A DNA stretch of 33,652 bases from Candidatus Portnoybacteria bacterium RIFCSPHIGHO2_02_FULL_39_12 (GCA_001819555.1 MHMZ01000012.1:55748-89399), one strand, 5' to 3'; shown: positions 1-7,935, counted from the first letter of the stretch. The notes: generated from the letters alone by a model not told the origin. Translations and numbers: made by a program.

Positions 1-21
1 GTTTCTTAAATCTTGTTCCTT

Positions 22-228
22 TTATCTTTTAACCTTATTCTCCCCGTTAGAAATTTGTTCTGGCGGGGATTTATCTTTTACAATTTTTGATTTACAATAC
101 TTTAAGGCTAATACAATCGGCCGAGTATATGTGTTATACTGCTCGGTAGCGATTTGCCGATTAAAAAGAAACTGCTTGTCTGGTTTTAGAGAAGGTTTGT
201 TTTGTATAAACAATGCTTCGTAAATCAT
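22..228 (-). CDS. Short hypothetical ORF left of the DGR template
   Basis: Open frame of 68 residues, basic and lysine-rich, with no transmembrane segment or motif that I recognise. It starts at an ATG preceded by only a weak purine stretch and ends in a TAA near the window edge. Its position beside a diversity-generating retroelement could make it an accessory gene, but nothing in the sequence shows this. It may equally be a chance ORF in the flank of the template repeat. Confidence 0.3.
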   Translation of the reverse strand: MIYEALFIQNKPSLKPDKQFLFNRQIATEQYNTYTRPIVLALKYCKSKIVKDKSPPEQISNGENKVKR

Positions 229-229
229 T

Positions 230-274
230 CCGGCTAAGAGCCGGCTAACTCAGATAATCTTAATAAAAGATTAT
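230..274. repeat. Two small hairpins before the template repeat
   Basis: CCGGCT/AGCCGG (230-235 with 239-244, 3-nt loop) and ATAATCTT/AAGATTAT (254-261 with 267-274, 5-nt loop) lie just upstream of the DGR template. They could fold at the 5' side of the template RNA. No other feature is visible between 229 and 306. Confidence 0.4.
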
Positions 275-306
275 TGGTGAAATGGATGAAATCAGACAAA
301 TAAACG

Positions 307-426
307 GGCTCGCGTGATTCTGATGGCGATGTGCCGAGCGTCAACTGGAACAACGACAAGTTGAAGGTCAATTGGTACAATCCCGACAATACCAACGATA
401 ATCTCCGTCCTCGTCAGGCAGTCTCT
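307..426 (+). other. DGR template repeat (TR)
   Basis: Read in frame from 307, this stretch encodes a C-type-lectin variable-region-like peptide, with VNWNN at 340-354 and NWYNPDNTNDN at 370-402, followed by LRPRQAVS. Eight Asn codons (AAC/AAT) fall between 343 and 402. Adenine-specific mutagenesis of AAY codons is how DGRs diversify their target proteins. A TAA at 301-303 closes the frame immediately upstream, so this is not the end of a target gene; it fits a non-coding template. It is followed by a terminator hairpin and lies beside Avd and RT genes. The matching variable repeat and target gene are not in this window, so the exact TR borders cannot be set. Confidence 0.78.
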
Positions 427-429
427 AAA

Positions 430-459
430 AAGAAGCTCCGTATTTTCGGAGCTTCTTCT
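430..459 (+). terminator. Hairpin terminator after the template repeat
   Basis: Perfect 11-bp stem AAGAAGCTCCG (430-440) with CGGAGCTTCTT (447-457), 6-nt loop, followed by CTTTA. It probably ends the template RNA. DGR variable repeats are also often followed by a hairpin, so it may take part in retrohoming. Confidence 0.65.
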
Positions 460-476
460 TTAGAAGAAAGTTGAAA

Positions 477-797
477 TTATCTTAAATATTTTATCCAACC
501 ATTAGCCATCTTGGAAATTTCCTGTAAATCCGATTCTAAGATAATATATTTTTTCCCAATAATATTCAATTCATAGGCGATTCTGATTAATCTTTTCAGA
601 ACTTCTATTTTTATTCGAGCTGAGTTTAAAATTGGCAATTTATTGTTTTTTGTTTCTAAAGAAGCGGTAATAACTAAATTTATTATCTCAAGACAAATAT
701 TTTCTATTTTTAGATAAATACCAAAACGGTCTTTTTTGGGTATTTTTGGGGATATTAAATAAATCTTTTTATAAAACTCACAAACTTTATGCGCCAA
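477..797 (-). CDS. avd: DGR accessory variability determinant (Avd), four-helix bundle
   Basis: Protein of 106 residues, the usual size for Avd-like (23S rRNA intervening-sequence type) four-helix bundle proteins. Family signals are ISPKIPKKDRFGI near residues 15-27, a long amphipathic LEIINLVITASLE helix, a basic IKIEVLKRLIRIAYEL helix and a C-terminal EISKMANGWIKYL helix. In known DGRs Avd forms a basic pentamer that binds the RT and template RNA and is needed for mutagenic cDNA synthesis. Here it lies between the template and the RT but on the opposite strand, which differs from the usual co-directional order. Its start region overlaps, antisense, the region from which the RT should start. 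Confidence 0.85.
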   Translation of the reverse strand: MAHKVCEFYKKIYLISPKIPKKDRFGIYLKIENICLEIINLVITASLETKNNKLPILNSARIKIEVLKRLIRIAYELNIIGKKYIILESDLQEISKMANGWIKYLR

Positions 798-1851
798 AGG
801 AATATTAAGCCCATCGGGGGGGGGCGTTAATAGTAAAAGAATTTGTCATAATGTTTTTAGCGAGATAATCTTACTTGATAATCTTTTTTCAGCCTGGCAG
901 GAATTCTGTCGGGGCAAAAAGAAAAGAATAGATGTCCAGCAATTTGAATTCAATCTTGAAGATAATCTGTTTCAGCTCCACCAAGAACTAAAAGCTAAAA
1001 CCTACCAACACTCTCATTATACTCCATTTTATATCCAAGACCCAAAATTAAGACGTATTCATAAAGCCAATATTTATGACCGCGTCTTACATCAGGCGAT
1101 TTTTAGGGTCTTATATCTAATTTTTGACAATGCCTTTATTTTTGATTCTTATTCCTGCCGATTAAATAAAGGAACGCATCGAGCAGTTAATAGATTAGAG
1201 AAGTTTGCCAGAAAATTAAGCAAAAATAACCACAAAAACATCTTTGCTTTAAAATGCGATATTAAAAAGTTTTTTGATTCGGTTGATCAAGAAATTTTAT
1301 TAGCGCTTATTAAAAAGAAAATTAAAGATAACAATACTCTTTGGCTTATTGAGAAAATTATTAAGAGTTTTAAGAAAGAGCGTAATAAAGGATTGCCGCT
1401 TGGCAATGTGACCAGCCAGTTATTTGCCAATATCTACTTAAATGAACTTGACCAATTTGTTAAGCGCAAATTAAAAATCAGGTATTACCTGCGTTATTGC
1501 GATGATTTCGTTATTTTGGGAGAAACTAAAGAGTATTTGTCAGAATTAGTCTATTTAATTGATAAATTTCTCAAGCAAAAATTGAAATTAACCCTTCATT
1601 CTGATAAGATAATTATGAAGAAATATCATCAGGGCATTGATTTTTTGGGTTATGTGGTTTTGCCGCATTACCGAGCATTAAGAATAAAAACCAAAAGAAG
1701 AATGTTTAAAAAAATTAAAAAGAAACATCAAGACTTAGAAGCTAATTTGATTTCTAAAAAATCTTTTAATCAGAGCTTACAATCTTACTTCGGAGTTTTA
1801 AAGCATTGCCAGGGGCATAAGATTAAGAAGAAAATAGAGGAAATTATTTAA
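789..1851 (+). CDS. DGR-type reverse transcriptase, 5' end disrupted at a G-tract
   Basis: RNA-dependent DNA polymerase of the DGR class. The frame ending at 1851 is open from 775, but from there to 1393 (TTG) it has no ATG, GTG or TTG codon. Yet clear RT sequence is encoded well before 1393: the DNLFSAWQEF N-terminal motif (about 871-906), RVLHQAIFR (1081-1107), SYSCRLNKGTHRA (1147-1185), ALKCDIKKFFDSVD motif A (1246-1287), then GLPLGNVTSQ (motif 4) and RYCDDF with catalytic YCDD at 1495-1506. DGR RTs carry GxxxSQ where other RTs have QGxxxSP. An ATG at 789 would join this frame if the 9-G run at 816-824 had 8 Gs. Either this is a frameshift (real, phase-variable or assembly error) or a non-canonical start is used. 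The stop overlaps the recO ATG. Confidence 0.82.
816..824 (+). other. Nine-G homopolymer at the RT 5' end
   Basis: The run of 9 G separates the only nearby ATG (789) from the RT frame. Eight or eleven Gs would fuse ATG-789 to the RT; nine sends it into TAA at 828-830. Confidence 0.6.
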
Positions 1852-2435
1852 TGATATACAAAACCCAGGGGATTATTATTAAAAAGACCGATTTGGCCGA
1901 GGCAGACCGGCTTTTGACCATTTATACTAAAAATTTGGGTAAGATTTTGGTTAAAGCCAAGGCCATTAAAAAAACACAGGCCAAACTTAAGGGTCATTTG
2001 GAGTTATTTATTCATAGTCATTTGATGCTGGCTCAAGGCAGAAATATGGATATTATAACGAGCGCCGAGACCATTGAGAGCTTTCCTAATCTTCATCAGA
2101 GCTTGCCGGCTTTAGCCAATGCTTATTATTTCGCCGAACTTATTGATAAGCTCATTGCTGGTCCGGAAAAGGACCAAAGAATTTGGGATTTGGTTTTATT
2201 AAGTTTTCAGCGGCTGGATAATAGGAAAGATAGGGGGCAGCCCCCTATTAAGAAAGGGGGCAGCCCCCTATTTTTCCAAGTCATTGATTTTGAGAATAAG
2301 CTTTTAGAATTTTTGGGCTATGATTTAGCCAGCCAGCCGGCCAAACAAGAGCCCTTATCTTTTATTCAATCTCTTTTAGGAGAAAAGATAAATTCAAGGG
2401 AATTTTTACAAAGGACTATTTTTGAGCTAAGATAG
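1851..2435 (+). CDS. recO: DNA repair protein RecO, short form
   Basis: RecO loads RecA onto SSB-coated gaps together with RecR in the RecF pathway. The N-terminal OB-fold begins with the family signature MIYKTQGIIIKKTDLAEADRLL, followed by KILVKAKAIKK and the helical C-terminal domain (ANAYYFAELIDKL; VIDFENKLLEFLGYDL). At 194 residues it is shorter than the usual 230-250. It contains no cysteine, so the zinc finger found in many RecO proteins is absent. Residues about 128-140 (RGQPPIKKGGSPL) are encoded by an inserted palindromic repeat. The ATG overlaps the stop of the upstream RT gene (TAATG), suggesting cotranscription and translational coupling. Confidence 0.9.
   Translation: MIYKTQGIIIKKTDLAEADRLLTIYTKNLGKILVKAKAIKKTQAKLKGHLELFIHSHLMLAQGRNMDIITSAETIESFPNLHQSLPALANAYYFAELIDKLIAGPEKDQRIWDLVLLSFQRLDNRKDRGQPPIKKGGSPLFFQVIDFENKLLEFLGYDLASQPAKQEPLSFIQSLLGEKINSREFLQRTIFELR
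2231..2270. repeat. GGGGGCAGCCCCC palindrome pair inside recO
   Basis: Two copies of the self-complementary AGGGGGCAGCCCCCT core, separated by a short A-rich spacer, lie in frame in recO. Related copies are at 4416-4450 and 27769-27806. Confidence 0.85.
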
Positions 2436-2442
2436 AACAGGT

Positions 2443-2526
2443 GTCATCCTGAGCGAAGCGAAGGATCCCGTAGTTAGCAATCTTAGTCAGTTTTCCATGG
2501 GATTTTTCGTTATCACTCAGAATAAC
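2443..2526. repeat. Fold-back repeat with GTCATCCTGAGCGAAGCGAAG arm
   Basis: The left arm, GTCATCCTGAGCG followed by AAGCGAAGGATCCCG, has a degenerate right arm around 2500-2526 (CACTCAGAATAAC). The core GAGCGAAGCGAAG recurs at 9559, 18335 (partial), 10994 (variant) and 27139. It also supplies an ATG at 2497 that lies upstream of the likely start of the next gene. Confidence 0.6.
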
Positions 2527-2532
2527 AGTAAA

Positions 2533-4407
2533 ATGAGATTAGAAGAATTAGAGAAGAAAATTTATCGGCCCGGAGAAGAATTCGGAGAACGGCCAAGAAG
2601 TCCGGAGATTTTTTCTCCGGGCCAAAGAGAAAAGAAAATCAGACAGGGTAAGTGGCTTAGAACAGAAAAAAGTAAATTGACGCCGAAACAAAAACAATAT
2701 TTGCGCCGCAGCGGCATTTTTTTGATAATCGGATTTTTAATCGCGGCCGGCTTTATGATTTGGCGCAGTTTTATTTCTTTTGACAAAAGCAAAGTCAAAT
2801 TGGAAATTTCTGGACCCGAAAGAATAGAGAGCGGAGACGAAGCTGTTTACGCCGTCAAATACGGCAATAAAAGTAAAATAACCTTAAAAGACATTAAATT
2901 GGTTTTTTATTTTCCCGAGGATTCTTTGCTCATAGAAACGGCAAATGAGGATTTGATTCAAAGTTCAGAACTAAGTGATTTGGGGGCTGGCCAGGAAAGT
3001 TGGATTGAGTTAAAAGCGAGAATTATCGGCCAAAAAGACAGCCAGAAAAAAGTTCAGGCCCGATTAAGTTTTCGGCCGGCCAATCTCGGTTCCCGTTTTG
3101 AAAATCAAGCCGAGTTTTTAACTAAAATTATTTCTGTTCCTTTAATTCTTGATTTTGATTTGCCCAATCGGCTGGTCAGCGGCCAGTCCTTTGATTTTTC
3201 TCTGGAATATCTTAATCAAGGGGAGGTTGCTTTTAAAAATTTAGAGCTGAAACTGGAATATCCGGCTGGTTTTAATTTTAAGTCAGCCGAGCCAGAGCCT
3301 CTGGAAAGAAATAATCTTTGGCCGGTGAGCGATTTAATGGCCGGCGGAGCGAATAAAATTTTTATCCACGGCGCCATTGAAGGCCGGGAAAATGAAAGAA
3401 AATCTTTTAAAGCGCAATTAGGCGTTTTAAGAAACGATCAATTTATCCTTTATACAGAAACAGTTGAGGCCGTTCAAATTTCCGTCTCTCCCCTTTTTGT
3501 TTCTCAAACCGTCAACGGGAAAACCGACTATGTTGCCAAAGCCGGAGAGGTTTTAAATTATCAGATTGATTATAAGAATACGACCGATGTTGGAATTAAA
3601 GATGTGGTGATTACCTCTCAATTGGACGGCTCTGCTTTGGATTTAGCCAGCTTAGAATTGGAAAAGGGCTCTTTTGACGGTTTAAATCGGGTCATTACAT
3701 GGAATGCCGGCAATTTGCCCGCTTTGGAATTTTTGGGGCCAAGACAAGAAGGAAAAGTAGAATTTAGGGTAAAAATTAAAGATTCTCTGCCGATTAAAAA
3801 TTATTCAGATAAGAATTTTTCTATTACTAATACGGTTAAAATTAATTCTTCCCAAATTCCTCTTTCTTTGGCCAGTATCCAAGTGAGCGGCCAGAGCCAG
3901 TTGACCACAAAAATAGCCAGTCAACTGACCTTAGAAGCTAAGGGATATTTCAGGGATGATTTAATTCCCAATTCCGGCCCGATTCCGCCCCGGGTTGGCC
4001 AAGCTACGACCTATACGATAAAATGGCAAGTGTCAAATACTTCCAATGATTTAAAAAATGTCAAAGTTGCGGCTTATCTGCCTCCCCATATCCAATGGTT
4101 AGGCAAAGTCAAACCAAGCGAAGAAGATTTAAAATATAATTCAGGGACCGGTCAGTTAATTTGGTCAATCGGCGATCTGGCGGCGGCTACCGGACTTCTT
4201 TTGCCGGTCAAACAAATCGCTTTTCAGGTGGCGATTACGCCGAGTTTGACTCATGCGGGCGGTTTAGTGGAATTAATTGGTCAATCAATCGCTACTGGCA
4301 AAGATTCTTTTACGGGCTTAGAATTAACAAGCGCAGACGAGCCGATTGATACTGACCTACCCGATGATTTGACCGTTAATCAGCAAGATGGGATAGTGGC
4401 GGAATAA
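2533..4407 (+). CDS. Single-pass membrane protein with DUF11/CARDB-like repeat domains
   Basis: About 624 residues from the ATG at 2533; an in-frame ATG at 2497 lies within repeat DNA and is less likely. A charged cytoplasmic tail of roughly 55 residues is followed by one transmembrane helix (SGIFLIIGFLIAAGFMIW), giving an N-in, C-out topology. The extracellular part is built of beta-sandwich repeats typical of DUF11-like domains: YAVKYGNKSKITLKDIKLVFYFP, FSLEYLNQGEVAFKNLELKLEYP, YQIDYKNTTDVGIKDVVITS, TIKWQVSNTSNDLKNVKVAAYLP. Such proteins are commonly surface-exposed and may form part of the cell envelope or attach to hosts; the role here is unknown. No sorting signal or second membrane helix is seen at the C-terminus. 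Confidence 0.75.
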   Translation: MRLEELEKKIYRPGEEFGERPRSPEIFSPGQREKKIRQGKWLRTEKSKLTPKQKQYLRRSGIFLIIGFLIAAGFMIWRSFISFDKSKVKLEISGPERIESGDEAVYAVKYGNKSKITLKDIKLVFYFPEDSLLIETANEDLIQSSELSDLGAGQESWIELKARIIGQKDSQKKVQARLSFRPANLGSRFENQAEFLTKIISVPLILDFDLPNRLVSGQSFDFSLEYLNQGEVAFKNLELKLEYPAGFNFKSAEPEPLERNNLWPVSDLMAGGANKIFIHGAIEGRENERKSFKAQLGVLRNDQFILYTETVEAVQISVSPLFVSQTVNGKTDYVAKAGEVLNYQIDYKNTTDVGIKDVVITSQLDGSALDLASLELEKGSFDGLNRVITWNAGNLPALEFLGPRQEGKVEFRVKIKDSLPIKNYSDKNFSITNTVKINSSQIPLSLASIQVSGQSQLTTKIASQLTLEAKGYFRDDLIPNSGPIPPRVGQATTYTIKWQVSNTSNDLKNVKVAAYLPPHIQWLGKVKPSEEDLKYNSGTGQLIWSIGDLAAATGLLLPVKQIAFQVAITPSLTHAGGLVELIGQSIATGKDSFTGLELTSADEPIDTDLPDDLTVNQQDGIVAE

Positions 4408-4415
4408 TGTAATTC

Positions 4416-4450
4416 GGGGGCAGCCCCCCAAGGAATTGGGGGCTGCCCCC
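4416..4450. repeat. GGGGGCAGCCCCC inverted pair
   Basis: GGGGGCAGCCCCC (4416-4428) and GGGGGCTGCCCCC (4438-4450), each nearly self-complementary, can form one long hairpin or two. They lie between two genes transcribed in the same direction. Same family as the recO insertion. Confidence 0.85.
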
Positions 4451-4459
4451 GGGCAAGTT

Positions 4460-4504
4460 TTTAGGAGCCTCGCTCCTAAAGAATTTAGGAGCGAGGCTCC
4501 TAAA
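4460..4504. repeat. AGGAGCCTCGCTCCT fold-back repeat
   Basis: Perfect inverted arms of 21 nt, TTTAGGAGCC-TCGCTCCTAAA (4460-4480) and its complement (4484-4504), with a 3-nt spacer. The right arm ends in the glyQS start codon. A longer relative lies at 12270-12353 before leuS. Confidence 0.85.
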
Positions 4505-5838
4505 TGTCTATGATTACTTTAGAAAAAATCGTTTCTTTTGCCAAACGCCGCGGCTTTATCGGGCCGTCGTCAGAAATGTACGGCGGTTTTGAAAGTTCCT
4601 ATGACTACGGGTTTTTAGGCGCGGAATTAAAAAACAATATTAAAAAAAGCTGGTGGAAGAGTATGGTTCAAATACGGGAAAATATTGTCGGTTTGGATTC
4701 GGCTATTTTAATGTCGCCGAAAATCTGGCAGGCCTCGGGCCACTTAACCGCCGGCTTTGCCGACCCGTTGGTTGAGTGTAAAAAATGCCATCATCGCTTT
4801 AGAAAAGACCATTTAAAAGAAAACAAATGCCCTGATTGCGGCGGAGAATTAACTCCGGAGAAAAAGTTTAATTTAATGCTTAAAACCTTTCTCGGGCCGG
4901 TTGAGGACGAGGCGGCTATCACCTATCTTAGGGCTGAAACCTGCCAAGGAATTTACATGAATTATGAGTTTATGAAAGATACTATGCGCTTAAAAATTCC
5001 TTTTGGCATTGCCCAAATCGGCAAGGCCTTTAGAAACGAAATCACCCCCAGATATTTTATTTTTAAAACCCGCGAATTTGAACAAATGGAAATGCAGTAT
5101 TTTGTCTCGCCGGACGATAAAGAAAAAGATAAATGGTTTGAATTTTGGAAAAAAGAAAGAATGAACTGGTATTTAAACTTGGGAATTAAAAAAGAAAATC
5201 TGCGTTTTAAAGAACACGAAAAAGACGAGCTGGCTCATTACGCTAAAAAAGCCGTTGATATTGAATATAAGTTTCCTTGGGGTTGGGGCGAAATAGAAGG
5301 CATTCATGACAGGGGCGATTGGGATTTATTTAACCACGCTAAACACAGCGGCCGGGATTTAAGTTATTTTGACGAAGCAATAAAAAAGAAATTTATTCCC
5401 CATATTATTGAAACCTCGGGCGGCGTTGAAAGAGCTCTTTTAGCTTTTTTAATTGACGCTTATCAGGAAGTTAAAGGCGGCCGGACCAAAACCACGGAAA
5501 GCGTTAAAGAAATGGAAGTAGTTTTAAAGCTTCATAAAGATTTAGCGCCGATTAAAGTGGCGGTTCTGCCCTTAGTCAAAAACAAAAAAGAACTGGTTAA
5601 AAAAGCCCGGCAGGTTTATGACTTAATTAAGCCGCATTTTATGAGCCAGTATGACGAAGCCGGCGCCATCGGACGCCGTTATCGGAGACAGGACGAAATA
5701 GGCACGCCTTTGACAATCACGATTGATTTTGATAGTATAAAACAAGACGACTTGACTATTCGCGATAGGGATAGTATGAGACAGGAGAGGGTTAAAATTG
5801 AAAAATTAGTTGATTATCTTTGTTCTTTACTAAAATAG
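4504..5838 (+). CDS. glyQS: Glycyl-tRNA synthetase (dimeric type)
   Basis: Class II synthetase that charges tRNA-Gly in the cytoplasm. The alpha2-type signatures are present: KRRGFIGPSSEMYGG near the start, YDYGFLGAELKNN, a zinc-binding CKKCHHRF...CPDCGG, LRAETCQGIYMN, motif 2 (IPFGIAQIGKAFRNEITPR), REFEQMEMQYFV, IEGIHDRGDWDL and motif 3 (SGGVERALLAFL), followed by the anticodon-binding domain (KVAVLPLVKN; YDEAGAIGRRYRRQDEIGTP). Length 444 is typical of bacterial GlyQS. The ATG at 4504 abuts a fold-back repeat and 4510 is an equally possible start. There is no Shine-Dalgarno. Confidence 0.95.
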   Translation: MSMITLEKIVSFAKRRGFIGPSSEMYGGFESSYDYGFLGAELKNNIKKSWWKSMVQIRENIVGLDSAILMSPKIWQASGHLTAGFADPLVECKKCHHRFRKDHLKENKCPDCGGELTPEKKFNLMLKTFLGPVEDEAAITYLRAETCQGIYMNYEFMKDTMRLKIPFGIAQIGKAFRNEITPRYFIFKTREFEQMEMQYFVSPDDKEKDKWFEFWKKERMNWYLNLGIKKENLRFKEHEKDELAHYAKKAVDIEYKFPWGWGEIEGIHDRGDWDLFNHAKHSGRDLSYFDEAIKKKFIPHIIETSGGVERALLAFLIDAYQEVKGGRTKTTESVKEMEVVLKLHKDLAPIKVAVLPLVKNKKELVKKARQVYDLIKPHFMSQYDEAGAIGRRYRRQDEIGTPLTITIDFDSIKQDDLTIRDRDSMRQERVKIEKLVDYLCSLLK

Positions 5839-5880
5839 GATAGGAAAAGAATAAGAAATAGAAAGGAGGTATTTTCTTCA

Positions 5881-6456
5881 ATGAAAAAGATTGAGCGTCT
5901 TCAGTGGATCGAAAAAGTTTTTGGGTCAGGTTTTGCAATAGAATACATTTTTTGTAAAAATTGGGGAGAAATCATCAGGGCAATTGATTATTTTGAAGGT
6001 CGAGGTAAGGGATGGGGGTTGCGTACAGATACGAATACAGAGACTATCCAGCAAAGTTATCTGTGTCCTTTTCTCTTTTCAGGCACTCGAGATGCGGCGG
6101 CGAAAATTTATCAAGAGAATCAAGAGCGACTATATTATATTGTTTGTGAAAACCTACCGGAGGTTTTATGCCACGGAGTCGCTGAATTAGTTGACGCGGA
6201 ACATATTTTTATCGAGTTTAATGATAAGGAGAGAAATATAGCCCAGAGAGATATGTATGATCGGCCTAAGAATCTTAGGCGTTTGGGGGTAGGTCCATCG
6301 AGTTATGTTTTTCATATGGGGATCTGGGTAAGAAGTTTTCACCCGGAGGAAACGAGCCATTATGGATTTGATAAGATTTATTACCCCATGATTTGGAATA
6401 GGATTGAGGAAATAACCTTTAGCGTAAAGACAAACAAGCAAGTAATTATTTGGTAA
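5881..6456 (+). CDS. Hypothetical protein with strong Shine-Dalgarno
   Basis: Protein of 191 residues that I cannot assign. It is soluble, with no membrane helix or signal peptide, rich in aromatic residues (Trp, Tyr, Phe) and has conserved-looking stretches GKGWGLRTDTN, YYIVCENLPEVLCHGVAELVD, HIFIEFNDKERNIAQRDMY and VGPSSYVFHMG. The ATG is preceded by AAAGGAGGT at a suitable distance, unlike the neighbouring housekeeping genes, and it has its own terminator, so it is a stand-alone unit. The separate expression signals and lack of repeats inside it suggest a different history from its neighbours. Confidence 0.7.
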   Translation: MKKIERLQWIEKVFGSGFAIEYIFCKNWGEIIRAIDYFEGRGKGWGLRTDTNTETIQQSYLCPFLFSGTRDAAAKIYQENQERLYYIVCENLPEVLCHGVAELVDAEHIFIEFNDKERNIAQRDMYDRPKNLRRLGVGPSSYVFHMGIWVRSFHPEETSHYGFDKIYYPMIWNRIEEITFSVKTNKQVIIW

Positions 6457-6470
6457 AGGAGGTGAATTTG

Positions 6471-6507
6471 AATAGCAGCAGCTGAATAACAGCTGTTGCT
6501 ATTTTTT
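6471..6507 (+). terminator. Rho-independent terminator
   Basis: Stem AATAGCAGCAGCTG (6471-6484) with CAGCTGTTGCTATT (6490-6503), one wobble, 5-nt loop, then a T-run. It ends the hypothetical gene. A second AAAGGAGGTGA Shine-Dalgarno-like sequence at 6455-6465 has no substantial ORF after it. Confidence 0.85.
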
Positions 6508-6559
6508 ATTGAGGGGATATAATAAATGGTAGCGACATTCGGGGACTGTCCCTTATTCA

Positions 6560-7825
6560 ATGTTTAAAAAAACTTTTCTCAAAAACGGATTGCGGATTAT
6601 TACGGCGCCGATGGAAGGAACACAGACCGTAACGGTTTTAGTTTTAGTCGGCACCGGCTCTAAATACGAGACCAAAGAAATAAACGGCCTTTCTCATTTT
6701 TTAGAGCATATGTTTTTTAAAGGGACTAAGAAAAGGCCCAACACTTTAGCGCTGGCCGAAACTTTAGATAGAGTGGGCGGCGAGTATAATGCTTTTACTT
6801 CGCAGGAAATGACCGGCTATTGGACCAAGGTTGACGCCGGGCATTTGGATTTAGCCCTTGATTGGGTTTCTGATATTTTTCTGAATTCCAAGCTAAAAGA
6901 AAAAGAAATAGAAAAAGAGAGAGGAGTGATTTTAGAGGAATTGAATATGTATTTAGACACGCCGATTAAGTATGTTGGTGATTTATGGACCGACCTTTTA
7001 TACGGCGACCAACCGGCTGGCTGGCGGGTGATCGGGACTAAAGAAGCGATTAAATCAGTCAAGCGTCCCTGGTTTGTCAATTATTTAAAAGAGCATTATT
7101 TAGCTAAAAATACATTAATTACCGTAGCCGGTAAAATTGATTCAAATGACACAATTAAAAAAATTGAAAAATATTTTTCTAAAATTAAGCTCGGCCAGCC
7201 AAAAACAAAATTGAAAGTTAAAGAAAAACAAAGCCGACCAGAAGTTTTGGTTCATTATAAAAAGACCGACCAGACTCATTTGTATTTAGGGGTCAGGGGC
7301 TATAATATTTTCCATCCGGATAAATACGCTTTAGGCATTTTAGCCACGATTTTAGGCGGCTATATGAGTTCTCGGCTTTGGATTAGGGTTCGGGAAAGAG
7401 AGGGCTTGGGCTACTATATTAGAACCGGAGCCGAAACCGATACGGACAGCGGCTATTTGGCCACCCGGGCCGGCATAGATAATCAAAGAGTTGATAGAGC
7501 GATTAAACTTATTTTAGATGAATATAAAAGAATCAGAGAAAAAAAAGTCGGTCTTCAGGAGCTAAAAAAAGCCAAAGACAATATTAAAGGCGGCACTCTT
7601 TTAGAAATGGAATCTTCTGACGCCCAGGCCTCTTTTTTTGCCGGTCAGGAAATTTTGACCAAAGAAATTTTGACCTTAGAAGAGAAGTTTGCTAAAATTG
7701 ATAAGGTAACCAGCGATGATATTTTAAGGGTGGCGAAAGATATATTTAGGCCAGAGAAATTGAATCTGGCCTTGATCGGGCCGTTTAAAGATAAGAGGCG
7801 ATTTGAAAATATTTTGGGACTTTAA
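6560..7825 (+). CDS. M16 family zinc metallopeptidase
   Basis: Pitrilysin/processing-peptidase family protein of 421 residues, the typical size of the YmxG/PqqL-like single-gene form. The inverted zinc motif HFLEH is at residues 46-50 (zinc ligands H46 and H50, catalytic E49), with the third ligand likely E126 in RGVILEELNMY. The C-terminal half has the family GYMSSRLWIRVREREGLGYYI substrate-side motif. It probably degrades peptides in the cytoplasm; no signal peptide is visible. The gene follows a short repeat-like stretch (GGGGACTGTCCCTT) and has no clear ribosome-binding site. Confidence 0.92.
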   Translation: MFKKTFLKNGLRIITAPMEGTQTVTVLVLVGTGSKYETKEINGLSHFLEHMFFKGTKKRPNTLALAETLDRVGGEYNAFTSQEMTGYWTKVDAGHLDLALDWVSDIFLNSKLKEKEIEKERGVILEELNMYLDTPIKYVGDLWTDLLYGDQPAGWRVIGTKEAIKSVKRPWFVNYLKEHYLAKNTLITVAGKIDSNDTIKKIEKYFSKIKLGQPKTKLKVKEKQSRPEVLVHYKKTDQTHLYLGVRGYNIFHPDKYALGILATILGGYMSSRLWIRVREREGLGYYIRTGAETDTDSGYLATRAGIDNQRVDRAIKLILDEYKRIREKKVGLQELKKAKDNIKGGTLLEMESSDAQASFFAGQEILTKEILTLEEKFAKIDKVTSDDILRVAKDIFRPEKLNLALIGPFKDKRRFENILGL

Positions 7826-7935
7826 ATAAATCCAAATATCAAAATCCAAATGTCAAAAAGTTTTTTGACATTTGACATTTGACATTTAGTCATTTGACGT
7901 TGAATTGATATTTGAGCTTTGAATTTTGGATTTCT
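7826..7935. repeat. AT-rich inverted/tandem repeat (CAAATGTCAAA type)
   Basis: AAATCCAAATATCAAAATCC and CAAATGTCAAA on the left are mirrored by TTTGACATTTGACATTTGACA and TTTGAGCTTTGAATTTTGG on the right. The same vocabulary recurs at 29126-29243 and 29820-29950. It is non-coding filler between two genes. Confidence 0.7.

Noticed and set aside
430-457. Possible CRISPR or tandem spacer arrays in the repeat-rich gaps
   Set aside because: Repeats are palindromic elements or short tandem words without regular unique spacers; no cas gene is present.
307-476. Reading the template repeat as the 3' end of a coding gene
   Set aside because: The frame is closed by TAA at 301-303 with no ORF upstream, and the Asn codons are uniform AAY as expected for a template rather than a mutated variable repeat.
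1393-1851. A 152-residue RT gene starting at TTG 1393
   Set aside because: Clear RT homology in the same frame begins more than 450 nt earlier, including the motif A aspartate, so this start would give an incomplete enzyme.
2497-2532. Upstream ATG at 2497 for the DUF11-like protein
   Set aside because: The first 12 codons lie in the arm of a fold-back repeat and there is no ribosome-binding site; 2533 is preferred.
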